Shown here one piece after another: positions 43,152-51,117 of a stretch of DNA of 64,000 bases. The position numbers and the translations under genes were made by a program. A model generated the notes under the pieces. The model did no database searches. It was not told where the DNA came from and saw only the letters and a list, made by a program, of their open reading frames with translations. Positions within the stretch are counted from its first letter, which is position 1. The number at the start of each line of letters is the position of its first letter. The DNA lies in contig JBFXEW010000007.1 of NCBI GenBank assembly GCA_050179685.1, positions 62,001 through 126,000 of the forward strand, read 5' to 3'. Source of the DNA: GWE2-40-63 sp050179685 (GTDB lineage Bacteria; Bacteroidota; Bacteroidia; Bacteroidales; SZUA-534).

Positions 43152-44234
43152 ATGAGGATTGCTTTTTCTGTTTTCTTTTTAAGTACCTGGCTTTTTAGCG
43201 CATCGCAAAATATCGCTGCTTTTTCTGATTACCAAAACCGTTTTTTTGTTTTCGACGATGGGAAAATAAGGCAACTGGAGCATCTTCCGGTTTTATCGTT
43301 CGAAACAGGCGACGATTGCATTGCTTACCTGACCAACAGCAGCAATTTTAAAATTTACCACAATCACATTGCCTATGAGGTGGCGCCGCTGGTAAGTTCG
43401 TACCAGGTTACCAATCATTTGGTTTCATACGCCAATGGTTCCCAGCTTTATGTTTTCGATGGCGGAAATAAAGTACTTCTTTCAAAATATACCGGTGAAT
43501 TCCGCACCAACGATAGTTTAATTGCTTTTTTCGACACCTTTAATCACTATTTTCAGGTTTATTATAAGGGTGAAATAATTACCCTCGAAGACGGATTGCT
43601 GCATGAATCCATCACACTGTTTAAAACCGGTCCCAACATGCTGGCTTACATTGATGCTTATGAAAATTTTAAAGTATTTTACCAAAATCAGGTTTTCGAT
43701 TTAATGAAAACCAACGTGGTTCCGTCTATTGAAGTAGGCAGAAATATCCTGGCTTTTATTGATCCTTTAACCGATTACCTGCAGGTTTTTTATAATAATG
43801 AGTTACAAACCATTGAAGCATTTAAACCCGAATCGTTTCAGGTGGCTTACGATAAAGTTGCTTTTATAAGCAATACGGGCGATTTTAAACTTTTTGATAA
43901 GGGGGAGCTATACACCATTACCCCTTACAGCCCCGATTACTACGAATTAAAATACAACATGCTGGTTTATCATCAGCAGAATCAACTGTTTGCTTTTTTT
44001 GAGGGTCAGAATTATTTGATTGAAAATTACATTCCCGACTCGTATAAAATTAACGATAACTCCATTGCCTACATCGATCAAAACGGAAATTTACAGCTGT
44101 TTACCAAAGGCGAACATGTAACCCTGTCGTACGAACAAATAAACAGTTTTCAGGTGCTGCGGAATGTGGTTATTTTTAACGAAGGAATGAATACCACCAA
44201 AATATTCTACAACAATAAAACCTATACACCATAA
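43152..44234 (+). CDS. Secreted protein built of about ten 35-residue repeats
   Basis: I do not recognise the family. The 360-residue protein has a signal peptide (AFSVFFLSTWLFSASQ, cleaved about residue 18). The rest divides into about ten tandem units of 33-40 residues with the pattern N-x-[LI]-A-[YF]-[IF]-D, then F-x-V-[FY]-Y/F-x-x-x-E/Q, then a proline and S-[FY]-x-[VL]. Examples start at NMLAYIDAYENFKVFYQNQ, NILAFIDPLTDYLQVFYNNE and NSIAYIDQNGNLQLFTKGE. The alternation of short beta-strands suggests a beta-propeller or solenoid. Aromatic residues are abundant and cysteine nearly absent. It has a full-consensus promoter and stands alone between tsaC and the clp cluster. Cell-surface or periplasmic binding is inferred only. 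Confidence 0.7.
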   Translation: MRIAFSVFFLSTWLFSASQNIAAFSDYQNRFFVFDDGKIRQLEHLPVLSFETGDDCIAYLTNSSNFKIYHNHIAYEVAPLVSSYQVTNHLVSYANGSQLYVFDGGNKVLLSKYTGEFRTNDSLIAFFDTFNHYFQVYYKGEIITLEDGLLHESITLFKTGPNMLAYIDAYENFKVFYQNQVFDLMKTNVVPSIEVGRNILAFIDPLTDYLQVFYNNELQTIEAFKPESFQVAYDKVAFISNTGDFKLFDKGELYTITPYSPDYYELKYNMLVYHQQNQLFAFFEGQNYLIENYIPDSYKINDNSIAYIDQNGNLQLFTKGEHVTLSYEQINSFQVLRNVVIFNEGMNTTKIFYNNKTYTP

Positions 44235-44263
44235 AAAACCCCTCAACCAAAAGGAAAAGGGGT
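44233..44263 (-). terminator. Terminator of clpX
   Basis: On the minus strand ACCCCT (from 44263) pairs with AGGGGT (to 44238) and runs into six T bases opposite the forward A-run. It lies 23 bases after the clpX stop. Confidence 0.65.
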
Positions 44264-44285
44264 GTAAAAATACTTTTAAAAGGTT

Positions 44286-45503
44286 TTAAGCTACCTTTAA
44301 TTTACTCAAATTAGCTTTGCTTAATTTCTGTTTGGCGTATTCCAGAGTAACTTTAAACTCATGCACTTCTTCCGAGGGAAGTTCAAACATGGCATCGTTA
44401 ATTATTACTTCGCAAATTGAACGCAAACCACGTGCTCCCAACTTGTATTCCACTGCTTTTTCAACAATATAATCGAAGCATTCTTCATCGAACGAAAGTT
44501 TAATATGGTCAATCTCAAATAGTTTTTCGTACTGTTTGATGATGGCGTTTTTAGGTTCGGTAAGAATCAGGCGCAAGGTTTCTTTATCAAGCGGATTCAG
44601 GTAGGTCAAAACCGGCAAACGACCAATAATTTCGGGAATTAAACCAAAACTTTTTAAATCCTGGGGAGCAATGTATTGCAATACGTTTTTACGGTCAACC
44701 CTGTCGCGTTGATCGGAACCGCCAAAACCAACTACCTGTGTATTTAAGCGTTGTGATATTTTCTTCTCAATGCCATCGAAAGCACCACCGCAGATAAACA
44801 GTACATTTTTTGTGTTTACCGGAATCATTTTTTGTTCCGGATGCTTGCGTCCGCCTTGTGGCGGTACATTGATTACAGAACCTTCGAGCAATTTCAATAA
44901 GCCCTGTTGCACTCCTTCGCCCGAAACGTCGCGCGTAATGGAAGGATTATCGCCTTTACGGGCAATTTTATCAATCTCGTCGATAAAAACAATTCCTCGT
45001 TCAGCAGCACTCACATCGTAATCGGCAGCTTGTAAAAGCCGGGTTAAAATGCTTTCAATATCCTCGCCCACATAACCGGCTTCAGTTAAAACCGTGGCAT
45101 CGACAATGGTAAACGGAACGTGCAACATTTTAGCAATGGTGCGGGCTAGTAAGGTTTTTCCGGTTCCGGTTTCACCAACCAAAACAATGTTCGATTTTTC
45201 AATCTCTACATCGTCTTTTTTGCTTTTTACCTGAGCCAGACGTTTGTAATGATTGTAAACGGCCACCGAAAGGTATTTTTTTGCATCGTCCTGACCAACT
45301 ACGTATTGATCGAGAAAGGCTTTAATCTCTTTAGGTTTTAATAATTTAACGCTGTTAAAATCGAAATCACTGGTGGTTTTTAATTCCTCCTCAATAATTT
45401 CATAAGCCTGGTTTATACAGCTATCGCATATGTGACCCGAGATACCGGCAATCAGCAAATTGACATCTTTTTTCTCTCTTCCGCAAAACGAACATTTCTC
45501 CAT
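44286..45503 (-). CDS. clpX: ATP-dependent Clp protease ATP-binding subunit ClpX
   Basis: AAA+ unfoldase that feeds substrates to ClpP. The 405-residue protein has the N-terminal zinc-binding domain (Cys4, Cys7, Cys26, Cys29), Walker A GETGTGKT, Walker B IVFIDEIDKIA, the pore loop GYVGED, the IGF-type ClpP-binding loop region IGRLP and the arginine finger region GLIPEIIGRLP. C-terminal region RGLRSICEVIINDAMF is typical. It lies 124 bases behind clpP, separated from it by a strong terminator hairpin. Confidence 0.97.
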   Translation of the reverse strand: MEKCSFCGREKKDVNLLIAGISGHICDSCINQAYEIIEEELKTTSDFDFNSVKLLKPKEIKAFLDQYVVGQDDAKKYLSVAVYNHYKRLAQVKSKKDDVEIEKSNIVLVGETGTGKTLLARTIAKMLHVPFTIVDATVLTEAGYVGEDIESILTRLLQAADYDVSAAERGIVFIDEIDKIARKGDNPSITRDVSGEGVQQGLLKLLEGSVINVPPQGGRKHPEQKMIPVNTKNVLFICGGAFDGIEKKISQRLNTQVVGFGGSDQRDRVDRKNVLQYIAPQDLKSFGLIPEIIGRLPVLTYLNPLDKETLRLILTEPKNAIIKQYEKLFEIDHIKLSFDEECFDYIVEKAVEYKLGARGLRSICEVIINDAMFELPSEEVHEFKVTLEYAKQKLSKANLSKLKVA

Positions 45504-45549
45504 AACAACTTTTTCTCTTCAGATGTGATTTACCTATAAAAGGTTGGAT

Positions 45550-45595
45550 AAAAATAAAAAAATAGATTCCTTTTGCAAAGCTAGGAATCTATTTT
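45550..45595 (-). terminator. Terminator between clpP and clpX
   Basis: A perfect 13-pair stem (forward arms 45559-45571 and 45583-45595) with an 11-base loop, followed on the minus strand by TTTATTTTTAT. It should end most clpP transcripts before clpX. Confidence 0.8.
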
Positions 45596-45627
45596 CAATT
45601 ATACTTTATAATCAATCAATTATGTAA

Positions 45628-46305
45628 TTAATCTTTCTTACGCTCCAGAATTTCGTCAATCATACCGTATTCCTTAGCTTCAATGGCTGTCATCCAGTAA
45701 TCTCGATCCGAGTCTTTTTCAATTCGTTCAAAAGGATTTCCCGAATGTTTTGAAATAATCTGGTACAACTCATTCTTCAGTTTAATAATCTCACGAGCAG
45801 TAATTTCAATATCTGAAACCTGTCCTTGCGCACCTCCCATGGGTTGATGAATCATCACCCGCGAGTGTGGTAAAGCCGAACGTTTTCCTTTGGTTCCGGC
45901 AGTTAACAATACAGCACCCATTGAAGCAGCCATTCCGGTGCAGATGGTGTTAATTTCAGGATTGATGTACTGCATGGTATCGTAAATTCCCAGGCCGGCA
46001 TAAACCGAACCTCCAGGAGTATTAAAATATATTGAAATATCCTTATCGGGATCGGTCGACTCCAGGAAAAGCAATTGTGCCTGAATAATGTTGGCTACAT
46101 CGTCGTCGATGGGAACACCCAGAAAAATAATGCGATCCATCATTAATCGTGAGAAAACATCCATCGAAGCAATGTTTAATTGACGCTCTTCAATAATATT
46201 GGGCGTAATGTAACTGCTGTTTACCCGGGCAAACCTGTCGTATGCTGAGCTACTGATGCCCGCATGTTTGGTTGCATATTTTCTAAATTCGTCGTGTGGA
46301 ATCAT
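45628..46305 (-). CDS. clpP: ATP-dependent Clp protease proteolytic subunit
   Basis: Serine protease that forms the double heptameric chamber used by ClpX. In the 225-residue protein, ICTGMAASMGAVLL holds the nucleophile Ser128, HSRVMIHQP the His153 and SDRDYWM the Asp202 of the triad. An N-terminal extension of about 25 residues precedes the usual start of the fold and may be a propeptide. tig lies 92 bases upstream on the same strand. Confidence 0.97.
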   Translation of the reverse strand: MIPHDEFRKYATKHAGISSSAYDRFARVNSSYITPNIIEERQLNIASMDVFSRLMMDRIIFLGVPIDDDVANIIQAQLLFLESTDPDKDISIYFNTPGGSVYAGLGIYDTMQYINPEINTICTGMAASMGAVLLTAGTKGKRSALPHSRVMIHQPMGGAQGQVSDIEITAREIIKLKNELYQIISKHSGNPFERIEKDSDRDYWMTAIEAKEYGMIDEILERKKD

Positions 46306-46397
46306 AAGAGTTATTTTTAAAATTAAGGTTACAATTTAGCATTTTTTGGGTCAAATATGTCAACACCAATAAAATTAACGCGTGAACTTAACCTTTA

Positions 46398-47747
46398 TTA
46401 TTTAAACAATTCTTCAAATTCTTTCATTGAAACCGCTTTGTTTTCAACTTTAATGGTTTCTTTCAGGTATTCCACAATTTTTTGTTCAAAGATGCGATCC
46501 ACCATTTTGCGTCGCTCGTCTTCGTTGGTAAGTGTTTGTTTGGCATAAGCCTCTAATTGCTCGTCAGGAATATGCATTAAGCCGTATTGCTGAAACTGCA
46601 TTAAAACCGACTGCTTGGCATAATCGAGTAATTCATTTTCTTCCATTTTGAATGCCTGCTCTGCGGTAATCTTATTTTTAATCAGCTGCCAGGCCAAATC
46701 GGCTTGCATCAGCGGATAATCTTTTTCAACCGACTCTGTGGTTAATTCTTTATTGGCAGCAACTAACCAACGTTTCAGGAAAGCATCGGGTAGTTTCAAA
46801 TCCGCTTTGCTAACCAATTTTTCTTTAGCATCGATAAGGAATTTATAGTCGCTCGATGAAACAAAACTGGCTTTAATTTCCTCAACAATTTTGTTTTTAT
46901 ATTCTTTTTCTGAAGCAACGGTTCCTTCGCCATAAACTTTATCAAAAAGCTCCTGATTAACTTCGTCCGGTTGGTGACGGCTGATGCTTTGAACCGTAAA
47001 GCGGAAGTTTCCATCCAATTGTTCAGCAACTTCTTTGTCAACTCGTAACATCGAAGCCAAATCGGCGGTGTTTGCAAAAGCTTTTTTCAATTCAAAATCA
47101 ATAATGTCGTCTTTTTTTGCACCAATTACCAAAGCCCGAATATTCTCTTCTTCGATGCGGTCAACGGCAAACAAACTGTCTTCAGTAACAATTCCGTCTT
47201 CGAGCAGATTTCCATCGGCTCCCAGTTGTTCAAATTTTCCCTTAACCAAATCTTTGGCCTCTACCACGTCGGCTTCAATGGTTTCGCCAAAACGCGATTT
47301 GTGGTTTTCAATCGATTCCTGAATCATGGTTTCGTCCACATCAATCTCGTAGTAAGTAACTTTATCGCGTTTCGACAGTTTCAACTCAAAAGCCGGTTGA
47401 AAAGCAATATCAAAAGCAAATTCAAAATCTTCTTTTGCATCGAAATCAAGGTCCGATTCAGCGTTAATGCTTGGAAGGGGTTCTCCCAAAATATCTAATT
47501 TCTCGTCAACCAGGTGTTTGGTCAGGTTCTCCGAAACGATTTTGTTTACCTCGTCGAGTAAAACCGATTTACCGTACAATTTTTTAACCATACCCATAGG
47601 TGCCATCCCCGGACGGAAACCTTTGATGCTGGCTTTTTTGCGATAATCGCGTAAAACTTTTTCTACGGATTCTGCATAGTCGTTTTTTTCAACCTTCACT
47701 TTAATGATGGCATTCAATTCGTCAATGTTCTCTCTTGTAATGTTCAT
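46398..47747 (-). CDS. tig: Trigger factor
   Basis: Ribosome-associated chaperone. The 449-residue protein has an N-terminal ribosome-binding domain with the signature KGFRPGMAPMGMVKKLYG, a central FKBP-like region with VKGKFEQLGADG (the PPIase pocket looks degenerate, as in many Bacteroidota) and a helical C-terminal chaperone cradle. It is first in the tig-clpP-clpX series. No -7 element was found between it and the tRNA-Leu terminator, so its promoter is not obvious. Confidence 0.93.
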   Translation of the reverse strand: MNITRENIDELNAIIKVKVEKNDYAESVEKVLRDYRKKASIKGFRPGMAPMGMVKKLYGKSVLLDEVNKIVSENLTKHLVDEKLDILGEPLPSINAESDLDFDAKEDFEFAFDIAFQPAFELKLSKRDKVTYYEIDVDETMIQESIENHKSRFGETIEADVVEAKDLVKGKFEQLGADGNLLEDGIVTEDSLFAVDRIEEENIRALVIGAKKDDIIDFELKKAFANTADLASMLRVDKEVAEQLDGNFRFTVQSISRHQPDEVNQELFDKVYGEGTVASEKEYKNKIVEEIKASFVSSSDYKFLIDAKEKLVSKADLKLPDAFLKRWLVAANKELTTESVEKDYPLMQADLAWQLIKNKITAEQAFKMEENELLDYAKQSVLMQFQQYGLMHIPDEQLEAYAKQTLTNEDERRKMVDRIFEQKIVEYLKETIKVENKAVSMKEFEELFK

Positions 47748-47774
47748 TAGACCTGACTTTAAATTAATATCAAT

Positions 47775-47812
47775 TTAAAAAACCGCCAAACAGATTACCC
47801 GAATGGCGGTTT
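47775..47812 (-). terminator. Terminator of tRNA-Leu
   Basis: On the minus strand AAACCGCCA and TGGCGGTTT pair (forward arms 47780-47788 and 47804-47812) around a 15-base loop and run into T bases. The arms are identical to those of the tonB terminator. Confidence 0.75.
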
Positions 47813-47827
47813 ACTTTTTCATTTTTG

Positions 47828-47909
47828 TGCGGATGAAGGGACTCGAACCCCCACGCCTTGCGGCACTAGATCCTAAGTCTAGCTCGGCTACCAATTACGA
47901 CACATCCGC
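47828..47909 (-). tRNA. tRNA-Leu (anticodon UAG)
   Basis: An 82-base class II tRNA with a long variable arm. The acceptor arm pairs GCGGATG (47909-47903) with CATCCGC before an A discriminator at 47828. The anticodon stem CTAGA/TCTAG encloses CTTAGGA, giving anticodon TAG (UAG), which reads CUN leucine codons. The T arm reads GGGGGTTCGAGTCCC. CCA is not encoded. Confidence 0.95.
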
Positions 47910-47924
47910 CTGAATTTGGTGGTG

Positions 47925-47955
47925 CAAATATACGGTTCTTTTTTATTTTGACAAA
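47925..47955 (-). promoter_or_regulatory. Full-consensus promoter of tRNA-Leu
   Basis: On the minus strand TTTG (47955-47952), 19 bases, then TATATTTG (47932-47925); both elements are perfect. The tRNA starts 16 bases beyond the -7 box. Confidence 0.8.
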
Positions 47956-48194
47956 TTCGTGAATTACTTTTTTGGCATTTATTTAAGACACCATATTTTT
48001 AATTGATTTCTAGAACGATATGCATCGATATATTGCAAGAAAAATGTAAATTTGATTGTCTTTTAAACCAAATTGATGAAAACAAGAACAACAAAAACTG
48101 ATTCCTGTAAGTTTTGGTCTGCATTTAATGTTTCTGGCAGAAACTAACTCTGGGTTCGGCTTTTAACCAATTTTAAATTTTAAAGCAAATTAAC

Positions 48195-49685
48195 ATGTCG
48201 TTGCGAAATAAACTTTTGTTACTGGTAGTTTTACCTGTGGTATTATCAACTACCATTGCCGTAATTTCATCGTCGGTAAAAATACACAATCAGGGAATTC
48301 AGGGTCTTGTTGATAAAAGCAATGCCATATTAACCAATAACATACTTGAATTTGTACATAACCATGTGGAGGGAAATTCCATTCTCGATATTGACAGTAA
48401 TGAAGCTTTGAAAGGGGTAACCTCAGCTATCGATGCCGGTTCAATGAACTACCAGTTTCGCATTTCATCGCCCGAACCAATAAACGACAAGTACAAAGCA
48501 CAAGTTGCCGATATGGAATTTATTTCGCGCTTTGAGCAGGAAAATGTTGATTACATTATAAATATTAATGATGAAACAAATCAATTATGTGTAATGCGGC
48601 CTGTTTACATGGACGAAAGCCGGGGCTGCCTCGAATGTCATGAAAGCTCAGTGGCAGAAACTACTGCCAATCATGGTAGTTTAAGAGGGATATTCTCCGT
48701 TCAGTCCGATATGACTGCCATCCAAAAACAGGTAAATAAAGCCATATTGCAAAATATAAGCTTTGGCTTATTACTAATGCTTCTGGCTGTAGTGCTTGGC
48801 GTTTTTATTGTGAGTCGCCTGCTCAAAGCCATCATGCAAATAATTTCCGTAAGCGAAAAAATATCGGAAGGAAAGCTCACCGAGTCGGTGCAAATTAATA
48901 CTGGTGATGAACTGGAAACCCTGGGCAACTATATTAATCAGATGGTCGCATCGCTTAATAAAGTTCTTGGCGGGGTAAAAAATGCAGCCCATGAATTAAA
49001 CCTCACAACCAACGAAATGGCCAACGCTTCGGCAGGTATTGCCAGCGGAGCCCAGGATCAGATTACCCGTTTTCAGGAACTCACTCATTCGGCTCAACAT
49101 ACTACCAACAACACCAGTAATGCAAGCGACTTTATAAAAAGAACCGAAACCAATGCAGGAATAGCCCAACAAGGCATGAACCAAACCTTACAGGCGATTA
49201 ATAAAATTGAAGAAAGCTCGAAAAAAATTTATCAGGAAGTACAAACCATCAATACCATTGCTTTTCAAACAAAAATTCTGGCGCTTAATGCGTCTATTGA
49301 AGCTGCACGAGCTGGTGAGCACGGCAAAGGGTTTGCGGTGGTTGCAGCCGAAGTTCAAAAATTGTCGGAAATTACCACCAATTCGTCAAAAGAAATTAAT
49401 GAAATTACCGGCACCAGCTTAAAACAGGTAAATCAGGGAGTAAAAATTGCACAGGATGCAGGCAATAAAATAAGCGAGATTCTGAAAATGGTATCAGAAA
49501 TCTCGACAAGCCTTCAGAAAATTTCGGATAGTGCAATTGAACAAGCCGGCATTGTAAGCAAAAACACCGAGATTACCCATTCCAATGCCCATGCTGCCGA
49601 AGAACTGGATGCCAACGCTACTTCACTTAAAAGTCAGGCCGACACTTTGTTGAAAATTGTAAGCTATTTTGAACTAAAAGAATAA
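48195..49685 (+). CDS. Methyl-accepting chemoreceptor with a periplasmic c-type heme motif
   Basis: Transmembrane chemoreceptor of 496 residues. TM1 is at about 7-27; the periplasmic domain (about 30-185) contains RGCLECHESS with a CxxCH heme-attachment motif at 145-149; TM2 at about 188-207; a HAMP domain (about 208-262); then the signalling coiled coil with tip LNASIEAARAGEHGKGFAVVA. The periplasmic domain resembles the Tll0287/DUF3365 heme-sensor fold known from receptors of delta-proteobacteria. It should sense redox state, oxygen, NO or similar through heme. No CheA or CheW is adjacent. A perfect -7 (TAAATTTG, 48047-48054) lies 141 bases upstream. The stop is four bases from the convergent regulator gene. 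Confidence 0.88.
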   Translation: MSLRNKLLLLVVLPVVLSTTIAVISSSVKIHNQGIQGLVDKSNAILTNNILEFVHNHVEGNSILDIDSNEALKGVTSAIDAGSMNYQFRISSPEPINDKYKAQVADMEFISRFEQENVDYIININDETNQLCVMRPVYMDESRGCLECHESSVAETTANHGSLRGIFSVQSDMTAIQKQVNKAILQNISFGLLLMLLAVVLGVFIVSRLLKAIMQIISVSEKISEGKLTESVQINTGDELETLGNYINQMVASLNKVLGGVKNAAHELNLTTNEMANASAGIASGAQDQITRFQELTHSAQHTTNNTSNASDFIKRTETNAGIAQQGMNQTLQAINKIEESSKKIYQEVQTINTIAFQTKILALNASIEAARAGEHGKGFAVVAAEVQKLSEITTNSSKEINEITGTSLKQVNQGVKIAQDAGNKISEILKMVSEISTSLQKISDSAIEQAGIVSKNTEITHSNAHAAEELDANATSLKSQADTLLKIVSYFELKE

Positions 49686-49689
49686 TGTC

Positions 49690-50508
49690 TTAGCTTGGCT
49701 CTTGTTGCGAAGTATTCAATTGGTTCTTAATTCCTTTAATATCCTCCTGAATGTTTTTTATTCGTCGCAATAATTCAACCTGCGTGGCGGAACCTTCCGG
49801 CAACTGGTGGCTTATGAAATTGGTAAATTTCCATATTTCACTCACCTGATGCACATGAACCGTATAAGATTTGTAGTCTGCATTTAAAGAATGCAAAACC
49901 ATTGTGCCATCTTCGCTTAAGCGATTCTCAATTATTTTAAACACCAGCCCCTCGTCCAGGGTACAAACTATACAGGCCAGACCATCGGATAGGGTGCTCC
50001 AGTCCACAACAAATTCACCGGTAACCCATGCGCCATCAGGAATGGGCAGCATACTGTCGCCCTTTAGCTGAAAGGTGCGGAATTTTTTATTTTCTGGTAA
50101 AAAAGGCATCTGAAATACCGGGAGCTTCTCAATAAACTCAGGATCGGCAAAACCACGCGTATAACCCGCTTTGGCTTTTTCGGTAACCAGTTCAATATTC
50201 TCGCGGTTTACTGCATTTACCGTAGTGGCAAGTACCCTAATCTGACCTCCCCGAATATACACATCCTGGCCCCGCTCAATCTGCGAAAGCATACTTTCCG
50301 ACAAACTACTTAAATCGACACGCACCAAGGTGTCGAGCGAAACTCCATAATAATCGGCAAACTGCAACAGGGCATCAATACCGGGCTTGGCTACCTGATT
50401 TTCGTATCCACTCAGTGTCGGCCTTTTCATCTGTAAAGCAAAAGCCACATCGTCCTGAGTACGGCCTTTACGTTTACGCAACAACTTAATATTCTGACTA
50501 AAAAACAT
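49690..50508 (-). CDS. LexA/CI-like transcriptional regulator (XRE HTH plus S24 peptidase)
   Basis: Predicted damage-responsive repressor of 272 residues. Residues 1-62 form an XRE-type helix-turn-helix (RTQDDVAFALQMKRPTLSGY). The C-terminal half is an S24 peptidase: LKGDSMLPIPDG with nucleophile Ser152 and GLVFKII with Lys191, 39 residues apart as in LexA-type proteases. An Ala-Gly pair (114-115, in EKAKAGYTRG) is 37 residues before the serine, the expected position of the self-cleavage site. A helical tail follows at 240-272. It probably binds as a dimer and self-cleaves on RecA filaments, by family analogy. It lies 25 bases behind the SnoaL-like gene and near dinB. Confidence 0.88.
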   Translation of the reverse strand: MFFSQNIKLLRKRKGRTQDDVAFALQMKRPTLSGYENQVAKPGIDALLQFADYYGVSLDTLVRVDLSSLSESMLSQIERGQDVYIRGGQIRVLATTVNAVNRENIELVTEKAKAGYTRGFADPEFIEKLPVFQMPFLPENKKFRTFQLKGDSMLPIPDGAWVTGEFVVDWSTLSDGLACIVCTLDEGLVFKIIENRLSEDGTMVLHSLNADYKSYTVHVHQVSEIWKFTNFISHQLPEGSATQVELLRRIKNIQEDIKGIKNQLNTSQQEPS

Positions 50509-50533
50509 TGCTTCCGTTTATTTAATACATAAG

Positions 50534-50911
50534 TTAAAACATTCCATGCTCGTTCACAGAGTTGGCAGGAATTTCCTGTACCAAATCCCATAACTCCACA
50601 ATCTTATCGGCACTAAAGCGAAAGATATGAACCACAGCAAACCCCCTATCCTCAGCATTTTGTTGAATGTGCGCGTGTACTGCTACCCAATCGCCATCGT
50701 GCAAAACATGCTGAATGGTAAATACTTTGTTTGGAAACGCTGCCGCGTCGGCTTCCATAGCCTTACACAGCGATTCGGCATCGCCTTTAAAACCGGTATT
50801 ATGGTGCTTAAATCCCTCGCCAACATATTTATGAAAAGCCTGGCGGGGATTCCCTTTTACAATAAGTTCAAGAAACGCTTTTGCTGATTCTTTAATGCTT
50901 TGTGTGTTCAT
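50534..50911 (-). CDS. SnoaL-like (NTF2-fold) protein
   Basis: Small NTF2-fold protein of 125 residues. Recognised by AKAFLELIVKGNPRQAFHKY, VGEGFKHHNTGFKGDAESL and VVHIFRFSADKIVELWDL, the pattern of COG4922-type SnoaL-like proteins. Members include aldol-condensing enzymes and isomerases, but most bacterial ones have no known substrate. It is the first gene of a minus-strand pair with the XRE-S24 regulator and shares the intergenic region with dinB. It may be part of the same stress response. Confidence 0.8.
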   Translation of the reverse strand: MNTQSIKESAKAFLELIVKGNPRQAFHKYVGEGFKHHNTGFKGDAESLCKAMEADAAAFPNKVFTIQHVLHDGDWVAVHAHIQQNAEDRGFAVVHIFRFSADKIVELWDLVQEIPANSVNEHGMF

Positions 50912-50990
50912 AGTACTTATTTTTATTGCTTTACTTCCAGCTTAGCCAACTCCTCAGGTCTGATTTTTAAGAATCCCATCCAAAAAACTG

Positions 50991-50998
50991 CAAAAATA
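50991..50998 (-). promoter_or_regulatory. -7 element for the SnoaL-regulator pair
   Basis: Reads TATTTTTG on the minus strand, a perfect TAnnTTTG, about 80 bases before the ATG at 50911. No TTTG at standard spacing. Confidence 0.45.
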
Positions 50999-51031
50999 AC
51001 TGATCAAACTATTTTAAATATTCGCTCTATT

Positions 51032-51046
51032 GATTATATTGTAATC
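51032..51046. promoter_or_regulatory. Operator candidate 1 (GATTA-N5-TAATC)
   Basis: Palindrome GATTA-TATTG-TAATC. It has the same half-site and the same five-base spacer as the next palindrome, with centres 23 bases apart, about two helical turns. It lies 72-86 bases before the dinB ATG. Confidence 0.6.
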
Positions 51047-51051
51047 TGTAT

Positions 51052-51072
51052 TTTGATTAATAACTAATCAAA
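51052..51072. promoter_or_regulatory. Operator candidate 2 (TTTGATTA-N5-TAATCAAA)
   Basis: Perfect eight-base inverted repeat around ATAAC. It includes a TTTG that could be a -33 box for dinB. A dimeric helix-turn-helix protein, most simply the adjacent XRE-S24 regulator, is the likely ligand. Confidence 0.65.
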
Positions 51073-51117
51073 GGTAGGGAAAAATAACAAGTAAACAAAT
51101 AGTAACGCTTTATAATT

